Assembly: GCA_018814245.1 (NCBI GenBank)
Contig: JAHIZN010000112.1
Coordinates: 1-12,793 of the forward strand
Reading direction: 5' to 3'
DNA length: 12,793 nucleotides
Source of the DNA: a bacterium
Lineage (GTDB): Bacteria; UBA9089; CG2-30-40-21
Shown here: positions 8,023 through 12,793 of the stretch, one piece after another
Layout: each line of letters opens with the position of its first letter
Position numbering within the stretch: position 1 is the first letter of the stretch
Notes under the pieces: model-generated
What the model saw: the letters and a program-made list of their open reading frames with translations, nothing else
Databases searched by the model: none
Told to the model about the DNA's origin: nothing
Translations under genes and position numbers: made by a program

Positions 8023-8038
8023 CTGACTGTGTACTGTT

Positions 8039-8066
8039 GTAGGGGCAATTCATGAATTGCCCCTAC
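8039..8066. repeat. Perfect 28-bp palindrome
   Basis: The half-site GTAGGGGCAATTCA (8039-8052) is followed directly by its exact reverse complement (8053-8066), with no spacer. Such a perfect palindrome can extrude as a cruciform or form a strong hairpin in RNA. It has the GTAG...CTAC edges of the other repeats here. Its right end merges into the 62-bp direct repeat that starts at 8062. It could terminate the surface-protein transcript, but no U-run follows. Confidence 0.9.
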
Positions 8067-8123
8067 TGTCGTGTCAACTGTTAATTGTCGCATAGTTAAT
8101 TATGTATGGACAGAGCCTGCCCC
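8062..8123 (+). repeat. 62-bp direct repeat, copy 1
   Basis: This stretch, starting CCTACTGTCGTGTCAACTG, recurs at 12510-12571 with one mismatch (A8098 versus G12546). The pair brackets a 4.4-kb segment holding proA and uvrB. The core TGTCGTGTCAAC (8067-8078) also occurs in inverted orientation at 8351-8362. The element has no coding potential. Confidence 0.9.
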
Positions 8124-8157
8124 CCTGCATTCGCAGGGGCAGGCTATGCGAATGCAG
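8115..8157 (+). repeat. Two interlocking hairpins
   Basis: Stem 1 pairs GCCTGCCCC (8115-8123) with GGGGCAGGC (8136-8144). Stem 2 pairs CTGCATTCGC (8125-8134) with GCGAATGCAG (8148-8157). The arms alternate (1-2-1-2), so the stems either exclude each other or form an H-type pseudoknot with very short loops. The right half (8136-8157) recurs exactly at 8394-8415. Confidence 0.75.
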
Positions 8158-8278
8158 AGGGTGACAGAGGTGCTGCCTCCCCTGTCTCTGCCACCAATAA
8201 GCGACCACAAGGGTCGCAGCTACAAAGATTCCCACACACAATAATCGATCACAATGTAGCTGCAGGGCTTGTCCCTGC
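8148..8278 (-). repeat. Long intergenic repeat, copy A (inverted, left of proA)
   Basis: Read on the minus strand, this 131-bp stretch begins GCAGGGACAAGCCCTGC, passes AGCTAC and GATCGATTATTGTGTG, then the hairpin GCGACC-CTTGT-GGTCGC, and ends TGCATTCGC. It matches 9867-10009 on the plus strand with about seven substitutions, plus an extra 11 bases in the other copy. It also matches part of 10193-10292. There is no coding potential; it looks like a non-autonomous repeat family or MITE-like sequence. Confidence 0.85.
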
Positions 8279-8330
8279 TTAACGGACACCCACAAGGAAG
8301 GAGCTCCTCTGGCAGGGATGTCCCTACAAA

Positions 8331-8366
8331 TTGTTATGCGTCAAATTAAGGTTGACACGACACTAC
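8331..8366 (-). repeat. Inverted, diverged copy of the TGTCGTGTCAAC element
   Basis: The reverse complement reads GTAGTGTCGTGTCAAC, then CTTAATTTGACGCATAA, matching 8064-8095 with a few substitutions and one extra base. With the copy at 8062 it forms imperfect terminal inverted repeats around a segment of about 300 bp that contains copy A. That is the build of a MITE, though no target-site duplication is obvious. Confidence 0.6.
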
Positions 8367-8393
8367 TGTCAGACACCTGCCTACCGCCTCAGC

Positions 8394-8457
8394 GGGGCAG
8401 GCTATGCGAATGCAGGGGGACAAGCCCTTTTCGGACAGGGACAAGCCTTGTCTCTAC
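8394..8457. repeat. Mosaic repeat fragments upstream of proA
   Basis: 8394-8415 is an exact 22-bp repeat of 8136-8157. 8434-8457 (GACAGGGACAAGCC, then TTGTCTCTAC) is another hairpin with the GACAAG-C-CTTGTC core and a CTAC edge. The remaining bases to 8523 hold no convincing promoter for proA: a TATACA at 8492-8497 lacks a -35 at the right distance. Together with the features from 8003, this accounts for the gene-free stretch 7975-8523. Confidence 0.65.
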
Positions 8458-8523
8458 AACTATGGTATGCCAAGTTACTTATCAGATTGCATATACAAGA
8501 GATAACAACAAAGGGGATATAAT

Positions 8524-9771
8524 ATGGATACCATAATCAAGATTGCCGCACAGGCAAAGCAAGCCTCCAGAGGATTGGCAAATTTGTCTGCAAGGGTAAA
8601 GAACGATGCCTTGCTGTCCATGGCTAAGGCATTAGAGGAAGCAACAGGACAGATCATGGAAGAAAATAAAAAGGATTTGATCTATGCCAAAGAAAAAGGG
8701 TTGCCTGCTGTCTTGATAGACAGGCTCGCCTTGAATGAAAAGCGGGTAATGGCTATGGCTGCAGGATTAATGGATGTGGTGGCCATACCTGACCCGGTTG
8801 GAGAGGTTACCTCTATGTGGCGTAGACCAAATGGGCTTCAGATTGGCAGGGTAAGGGTGCCGCTTGGGGTAATTGGTATCATCTATGAATCAAGACCCAA
8901 TGTTACTGCAGATACTGCTGGATTATGCCTGAAGTCAGGGAATGCGGTCATTCTTCGCGGCGGGAAAGAGGCGATTAACTCAAACAAGATTATTGCTGAC
9001 ATCCTTGGCAAGGCAGCTACAGCTGCTGGTATTCCACAAAACAGCATCTCATTCATCGAAAATACAGACCGTCAGGCAGTTCGGGAATTAGTAAAATTGC
9101 ATAACTTGGTTGATGTCATCATCCTTCGTGGCGGTAAATCCTTGTTAGAGGCAGTTGGGACAGAGTCTTCTGTACCAATTATTAGCCATGGTGAGGGTAA
9201 TTGCCATGTGTTTGTAGATAAGGATGCTGATTTGTCAATGGCAGCAAGGATTGTCTTTAATGCTAAGGTGCAGAGGCCTGGGGTGTGTAATGCTGCTGAA
9301 TCTCTCCTTGTGCACAGGGATATTGCCATGAAATTTTTGCCCAATATGATTAATCAGCTTAAAGAGGCAGGGGTAGAGATACGGGGTTGCTTTGAAACAA
9401 AACGCATAACTCCTGATATCCTTGATGCAACAGAGGATGATTGGTCCAAGGAATATCTTGATTTAATTCTCTCAATAAAGATTGTAGATTCATTAGATGA
9501 GGCTATTAATCATATCAATAGATATGGATCATCCCACTCTGAGGCAATTGTTACCTCATCATATGCCAATTCCAGAAGATTCCTTCAGGAAGTAGATGCT
9601 GCTGCTGTATATGTTAATGCCTCTACAAGATTTACAGATGGTGGTGAGTTTGGGTTGGGTGCAGAGATGGGCATAAGTACTCAAAAACTGCACGCCCGTG
9701 GACCAATGGGGCTTGTAGAGCTAACAACACTTAAGTTTATCATCTTTGGGGATGGACAGATTCGGGAGTAA
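8524..9771 (+). CDS. proA: Gamma-glutamyl phosphate reductase
   Basis: ProA reduces gamma-glutamyl phosphate to glutamate-5-semialdehyde with NADPH in the cytoplasm, the second step of proline synthesis from glutamate. The 415-residue length is normal for the family. Family signatures are clear: LGVIGIIYESRPNVTAD (114-130), LKSGNAVILRGG (136-147), the catalytic cysteine Cys255 in KVQRPGVCNAAE, and the C-terminal block with YVNASTRFTDGGEFGLGAE and KLHARGPMGL. The ATG follows AAGGGGAT by about six bases. No proB or proC is in the window, so the gene stands apart from the usual proBA pair. It is flanked by inverted copies of a long repeat (8148-8278 and 9867-10009) and converges on uvrB. No frameshift or missing motif was seen. 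Confidence 0.97.
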   Translation: MDTIIKIAAQAKQASRGLANLSARVKNDALLSMAKALEEATGQIMEENKKDLIYAKEKGLPAVLIDRLALNEKRVMAMAAGLMDVVAIPDPVGEVTSMWRRPNGLQIGRVRVPLGVIGIIYESRPNVTADTAGLCLKSGNAVILRGGKEAINSNKIIADILGKAATAAGIPQNSISFIENTDRQAVRELVKLHNLVDVIILRGGKSLLEAVGTESSVPIISHGEGNCHVFVDKDADLSMAARIVFNAKVQRPGVCNAAESLLVHRDIAMKFLPNMINQLKEAGVEIRGCFETKRITPDILDATEDDWSKEYLDLILSIKIVDSLDEAINHINRYGSSHSEAIVTSSYANSRRFLQEVDAAAVYVNASTRFTDGGEFGLGAEMGISTQKLHARGPMGLVELTTLKFIIFGDGQIRE

Positions 9772-9847
9772 ATTAAAAAGACGGCAGATAGGGTTGGCGT
9801 GGATAGGCGAGGATATTTCACTCCACTACTCTCGCGCCCCCCAGCAA

Positions 9848-10009
9848 GAGATATCCGGCACAGAGGGCAGGGACAAGCCCTGCAGCTACTCTGCAGCTAC
9901 GATGTGATCGATTGTTGTGTGTGGAAATTTTTGTAGCTGCGACCCTTGTGGTCGCTTATTGGTGGCAGAGACAGGGGAGGCAGCACCTTTGTCACCCCCC
10001 TGCATTCGC
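9848..10009 (+). repeat. Long intergenic repeat, copy B (right of proA)
   Basis: After a lead-in, GAGATATCCGGCACAGAG (9848-9865), which also precedes copy C, the repeat proper runs 9867-10009. It matches copy A (8148-8278) in inverted orientation at roughly 95 percent, apart from an extra 11 bases that duplicate the CTGCAGCTAC word at 9890-9900. It contains GCAGGG-ACAAG-CCCTGC and GCGACC-CTTGT-GGTCGC hairpins. Bases 9772-9847, between the proA stop and this repeat, show nothing recognisable. Confidence 0.85.
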
Positions 10010-10095
10010 CTTATCCTTACCCACATCTTTTTGAGGACGGAATTCTGATGAGAAATGCTGCAAAATAACAGAAGCATGTACCATGAAATGATTAA

Positions 10096-10132
10096 TAATT
10101 CAGCAATTGTCAATTGTTGAATTGCTGAATTA
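10096..10132. terminator. 13-bp stem-loop between convergent proA and uvrB
   Basis: TAATTCAGCAATT (10096-10108) pairs perfectly with AATTGCTGAATTA (10120-10132) around an 11-base loop that contains CAATTG. It is the longest AT-rich stem in the gap between the two convergent genes. It could stop transcription from both sides, but it is AT-rich and has no clear T-run, so it may instead be a repeat end. The structure is certain, the terminator role is not. Confidence 0.4.
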
Positions 10133-10174
10133 ATGGTGGTTGGACTTTGTAGGTAAGGATAAGTCGCCTATCGG

Positions 10175-10292
10175 GAGATATCCGGCACAGAGGCAGGGAC
10201 AAGCCCTGCAGCTACGATGTGATCGATTGTTGTGTGTGGGAATCTTTGTAGCTGCGACCTGCCAGAGGTGCTCTCCCTTGTGGTCGCTTATT
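10175..10292 (+). repeat. Long intergenic repeat, copy C
   Basis: The lead-in GAGATATCCGGCACAGAG (10175-10192) and the repeat from GCAGGGAC at 10193 match copy B in direct orientation. A 17-base insert (TGCCAGAGGTGCTCTCC) breaks the GCGACC/GGTCGC hairpin, and the match ends at TCGCTTATT (10292). Related CCAGAGG inserts occur in copy D and, reversed, near 8300-8315, so the family is a mosaic of small modules. Confidence 0.8.
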
Positions 10293-10295
10293 AGG

Positions 10296-10380
10296 GCAGG
10301 GACAAGCCCTGCAGCTACACCTATTCGTGGGTAACTTGTAGCTGCCTGCGACCTGCCAGAGGTACTTTCCTCTTGTGGTC
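10296..10380 (+). repeat. Long intergenic repeat, copy D, reaching the uvrB stop codon
   Basis: It begins with the 23-bp hairpin module (10296-10318). The middle differs (10319-10335), then TTGTAGCTGC, a CCTGCCAGAGG module and TTGTGGTCACC follow. The TCA at 10379-10381 that gives the uvrB stop (TGA on the minus strand) lies within this last module, where copies A to C have TTGTGGTCGC. With copies B and C and the stem-loop at 10096 this fills the gap 9772-10378. Confidence 0.7.
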
Positions 10381-12355
10381 ACCGTTGTCTCTTGTTTACT
10401 GCCTGCTTTCCCCTCATCCCTGCAATTTCATCCCTTAACACCGCTGCATACTCATAATCCATTTGTTCTGCTGCCTCATGCATCTCTTTTTCTAACTCTT
10501 TGATAAGTGCTGATTTATCACCTTTAATCTCATATTTTACTCTTACCTCTTTTACTGATTTGGGCAGGAGTGATTCAGAGATTTCTTTCCTGATGGTTTG
10601 GGGAATGATGCCATGTGTCTGATTATGTTCAATTTGAATATCCCGGCGGCGATTGGTTTCATCTATTGCCCTCTGCATGGAGCCGGTAATGGTATCTGCG
10701 TACATAATTACCTTAGCCTTCACATTTCTGGCACACCTTCCAACTACCTGAATCAACGATGTTTCTGAACGCAAAAACCCTTCCTTGTCTGCATCAAGGA
10801 TAATTACCAATGAAACCTCCGGTAAATCAAGCCCCTCACGCAAAAGATTTATGCCTACCAGCACATCAAATACACCCTCTCTTAAATCCCGCAGGATTTC
10901 AACCCTTTCTAATATTTTTATCTCTGAATGCAGGTACCTGACTTGCAGCCCCTCTTTAGCCAGATAATCAGCCAGATCCTCAGCCATCCGTTTGGTCAGG
11001 GTAGTCACCAATACTCGATGATGTGCTCGGATATGCAGCCTCATCTCATCCATTAAATTTTGAACCTGTCCATTTACTGGTCTTACCTCTATCAATGGGT
11101 CAAGCAATCCGGTTGGTCTGATAATCTGCTCTACAATCTGTGGTTTTTTATCTAATTCATATGGTCCTGGTGTGGCTGTGGTATAAATAGTTTGAGGCAT
11201 GAGTTGTTCAAACTCATGAAACCTCAATGGACGGTTATCATAGGCTGACTTGAGACGAAACCCATACTCAACTAAGTTTTGTTTTCTTGCCAGATCCCCT
11301 GCATACATAGCCTTGATCTGTGGGATAGATACATGGGATTCATCAATAACCAGAAGAAAATCATCCGGAAAGTAATCAATCAATGTCCATGGCTTTTCCC
11401 CTTTCGGTCTGCCGTCAAAGTGTCTGGAATAATTTTCTATGCCATGACAGCCCCCGGTTTCACGGATTAATTCCAGATCATACCTTGTCCTTGATTCCAA
11501 TCGTTGAGCCTCTAATAGTTTATTCTTTGCGTGCAATTCAATCAGCCTTTCTTTCAATTCCTCTTCAATGGATAGGATTGCCCTTTCAATCCTTGATTTG
11601 GTGGTGACAAAATGCTTTGCCGGATAAACTAAGAGGCTATCCTGTTCACGAATCCTCTGACCACTTGCTGAAGCAATCTCACTTATTCGTTCGATTCTGT
11701 CCCCAAACATCTCAATCCGATGGGCAGTCTGGCTATACGATGGAAATATTTCAATGGTATCCCCTCGAACACGAAATTTACCTCGGGCAAAGTCAATATC
11801 ATTGCGTTCATAATAGATTTCAATCAGTTTTTTCAGGATCATCTCACGGCTGACAATGTCCTCTTTTTGAACCAGAAGATAGGCATCCTTATACTCCTGC
11901 GGTGAGCCAATATTGTAAATACAGGAAACACTGGAAACAATGATCACATCCCTTCTGGAAATCAGGGTACAGGCAGCCTCCAGCCGCAGCCTGTCTAATT
12001 CATCGTTGATGGATGAGTCCTTTTCAATGTAGGTATCGCTTGCAGGCAGGTATGCCTCTGGCTGATAATAATCATAGTAGCTGACAAAGTAACAGACAGC
12101 GTTATGAGGAAACAGGTTCTTAAACTCATTGTAGAGCTGGGCAGCAAGGGTCTTATTGTGGGAAATAACCATAGTGGGTCTGTTTACTTGGGCAATGACA
12201 TTGGCAATGGTGAATGTCTTTCCTGAGCCGGTAACACCCAGGAGAATTTGGTCATTTAACCACTGCTCCAATCCTGCAACCAATTGGGATATTGCCTTTG
12301 GCTGGTCACCAGCAGGAAGAAATGGGGAGACTAACTGGAATTTAGTGTTATTCAT
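10379..12355 (-). CDS. uvrB: Excinuclease ABC subunit B
   Basis: UvrB is the helicase-like damage-verification subunit of nucleotide excision repair; it is loaded by UvrA and then recruits UvrC. With the ATG at 12355 the protein has 658 residues, normal for the family. That start is chosen because AAGGAG lies six bases upstream; a TTG 18 bases earlier would precede that site. Walker A GVTGSGKT is at 40-47. The beta-hairpin aromatic cluster YYDYYQPEAY is at 93-102. The DESH box is at 338-341, ATPGPYEL at 394-401, and motif VI QVVGRCARN at 536-544, where most UvrBs have GRAARN. A C-terminal UVR motif (about 617-648) would contact UvrC. The gene has its own promoter and converges on proA; its stop codon lies within an intergenic repeat. 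Identification is secure. Confidence 0.98.
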   Translation of the reverse strand: MNNTKFQLVSPFLPAGDQPKAISQLVAGLEQWLNDQILLGVTGSGKTFTIANVIAQVNRPTMVISHNKTLAAQLYNEFKNLFPHNAVCYFVSYYDYYQPEAYLPASDTYIEKDSSINDELDRLRLEAACTLISRRDVIIVSSVSCIYNIGSPQEYKDAYLLVQKEDIVSREMILKKLIEIYYERNDIDFARGKFRVRGDTIEIFPSYSQTAHRIEMFGDRIERISEIASASGQRIREQDSLLVYPAKHFVTTKSRIERAILSIEEELKERLIELHAKNKLLEAQRLESRTRYDLELIRETGGCHGIENYSRHFDGRPKGEKPWTLIDYFPDDFLLVIDESHVSIPQIKAMYAGDLARKQNLVEYGFRLKSAYDNRPLRFHEFEQLMPQTIYTTATPGPYELDKKPQIVEQIIRPTGLLDPLIEVRPVNGQVQNLMDEMRLHIRAHHRVLVTTLTKRMAEDLADYLAKEGLQVRYLHSEIKILERVEILRDLREGVFDVLVGINLLREGLDLPEVSLVIILDADKEGFLRSETSLIQVVGRCARNVKAKVIMYADTITGSMQRAIDETNRRRDIQIEHNQTHGIIPQTIRKEISESLLPKSVKEVRVKYEIKGDKSALIKELEKEMHEAAEQMDYEYAAVLRDEIAGMRGKQAVNKRQR

Positions 12356-12385
12356 GATTAACTCCTTGACCAAATGCTATGATAC

Positions 12386-12414
12386 AAGATAACACATATC
12401 ATATTATATGTCAA
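12386..12414 (-). promoter_or_regulatory. uvrB promoter
   Basis: On the minus strand TTGACA (12414-12409) is followed after 17 bases by TATCTT (12391-12386). The start codon lies about 30 bases beyond the -10, giving a short leader with AAGGAG at 12367-12362. The perfect -35, ideal spacing and position make this a strong prediction. Confidence 0.75.
12394..12411. promoter_or_regulatory. Inverted repeat in the uvrB promoter spacer (possible operator)
   Basis: ACATAT (12394-12399), six bases, ATATGT (12406-12411). It occupies the spacer and overlaps the -35 box, a usual place for a repressor site. uvrB is SOS-regulated by LexA in Escherichia coli. This sequence does not match the E. coli (CTGT-N8-ACAG) or Bacillus (GAAC-N4-GTTC) LexA boxes, so any operator here would be of another type. 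AT-rich promoters often contain such palindromes by chance. Confidence 0.3.
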
Positions 12415-12466
12415 GCAGGTTTTCTCGTAATCCAGCAATTCTGATTATACCACCTCTGTGTGGTCG

Positions 12467-12489
12467 GCAGGGATAAACCATGCAGCTAC
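12467..12489 (+). repeat. Degenerate copy of the 23-bp hairpin module
   Basis: GCAGGGATAAACCATGCAGC, then TAC, matches the module at 9867, 10193 and 10296 with three substitutions that weaken the hairpin. Just before it, ACCAC-CTCTGT-GTGGT (12450-12465) forms another small stem. Confidence 0.65.
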
Positions 12490-12509
12490 AATTATTATAC
12501 GCATCTGTG

Positions 12510-12571
12510 CCTACTGTCGTGTCAACTGTTAATTGTCGCATAGTTGATTATGTATGGACAGAGCCTGCCCC
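12510..12571 (+). repeat. 62-bp direct repeat, copy 2
   Basis: Identical to 8062-8123 except G12546. After it the sequence reads GCGAATGCACTTATCTTG and CCCACATCTTTT (up to about 12604), which resembles the flank of copy B at 10001-10030 (TGCATTCGCCTTATCC, CCCACATCTTTT). Module order is therefore partly conserved between distant copies. Confidence 0.9.
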
Positions 12572-12640
12572 TGCGAATGCACTTATCTTGCCCCACATCT
12601 TTTACTGGACAAAATGCTATAATAATGCCACGCTCACTCA

Positions 12641-12793
12641 TTGTCATTTCGACCAAAGGGAGAAATCTCATGCCAAGGGTGCAGCGATACTTACATATAC
12701 CTATTAACGAACAAGAACGATAAGGTCATGTATGTCGATGTGAGTTGAGATCTCTCCCGGAGTTTACCCTGAGTAAAGCGAATGGGGTCGAGA
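12641..12793. repeat. Inverted-repeat element cut by the window end
   Basis: The left arm has TCATTTCGACCAAAGGGAG and AAATCTCA (12644-12670). The right part has TTGAGATCTCTCCC (12745-12758) and ends in GGTCGAGA at the window edge, an imperfect reverse complement with extra bases between. Strings of the TCATTTCGACC...GAGAAATCTC type recur between genes in many bacterial genomes, from memory. No gene is present in 12415-12793. Confidence 0.55.

Noticed and set aside
8352..8380. TTGACA at 8352-8357 as a proA promoter
   Set aside because: No -10-like hexamer lies 16-18 bases downstream, and the word is part of the inverted TGTCGTGTCAAC repeat.
8318..8536. Short plus-strand open frames upstream of proA
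   Set aside because: They consist mostly of repeat modules that also occur between other genes, so the frames are by-products of the repeats.
9848..10334. Repeat copies considered as a CRISPR array, and a 64-codon open frame within them
   Set aside because: Units are long, of uneven length, variably oriented elsewhere and without uniform unique spacers; the open frame is repeat sequence.
12356..12373. TTG at 12373 as the uvrB start
   Set aside because: The AAGGAG ribosome binding site lies inside that extension and is ideally spaced for the ATG at 12355; the added residues are not part of the UvrB family start.
12480..12707. 75-codon plus-strand open frame near the window end
   Set aside because: It runs across the 62-bp repeat and the TCATTTCGACC element and has no ribosome binding site.

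Overview
This window looks like a stretch of chromosome from an uncultivated bacterium. It is AT-rich, and its wide intergenic gaps are full of short palindromic repeats. It carries two core bacterial genes, proA and uvrB. It also carries a membrane glycosyltransferase and a giant secreted multidomain protein of a kind common in candidate-phylum genomes from groundwater and sediment metagenomes (beta-helix, IPT-like repeats, cohesin, dockerin, C-terminal sorting domain). From memory, proteins of this build are frequent in groups such as Desantisbacteria or Omnitrophota. That placement is a weak inference and cannot be settled from the window.

Layout. Positions 1-676 hold no complete gene: a possible C-terminal gene remnant, a near-consensus sigma70-type promoter (340-368), a cluster of GCAAAG words and a cloverleaf-like palindromic element. 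A GT-C (PMT/ArnT-like) membrane glycosyltransferase follows at 677-2563. After 114 bases with two hairpins comes a reading frame for a secreted surface protein, 2678-7974. It is interrupted by an apparent one-base deletion in an A-tract near 6241-6245. Corrected, it would encode about 1765 residues: signal peptide, NosD-like beta-helix, six IPT-like repeats, cohesin-like domain, two Big-like domains, carboxypeptidase-regulatory-like domain, type I dockerin, second cohesin-like domain and a T9SS-type-A-like C-terminus.

Positions 7975-8523 and 9772-10378 are repeat-rich gaps on either side of proA (8524-9771, plus strand). A repeat of about 130 bp occurs in inverted orientation on the two sides of proA, with a further partial copy next to uvrB. 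uvrB (12355-10379, minus strand) is convergent with proA. It has its own TTGACA/TATCTT promoter with an inverted repeat in the spacer, and its stop codon lies inside a repeat. The last 420 bases hold a second copy of a 62-bp direct repeat first seen at 8062 and the start of another inverted-repeat element cut by the window edge.

Functionally, the glycosyltransferase and the surface protein share a strand and may be co-expressed. Glycosylation of surface material is a possible link but is not shown. proA (proline synthesis) and uvrB (nucleotide excision repair) are housekeeping genes with no evident link to that pair. No RNA gene, CRISPR array, transposase or prophage gene was seen. The most distinctive features are the modular surface protein with cohesins and a dockerin in one chain, and the family of mirrored-word palindromes, including the inverted pair that brackets proA.
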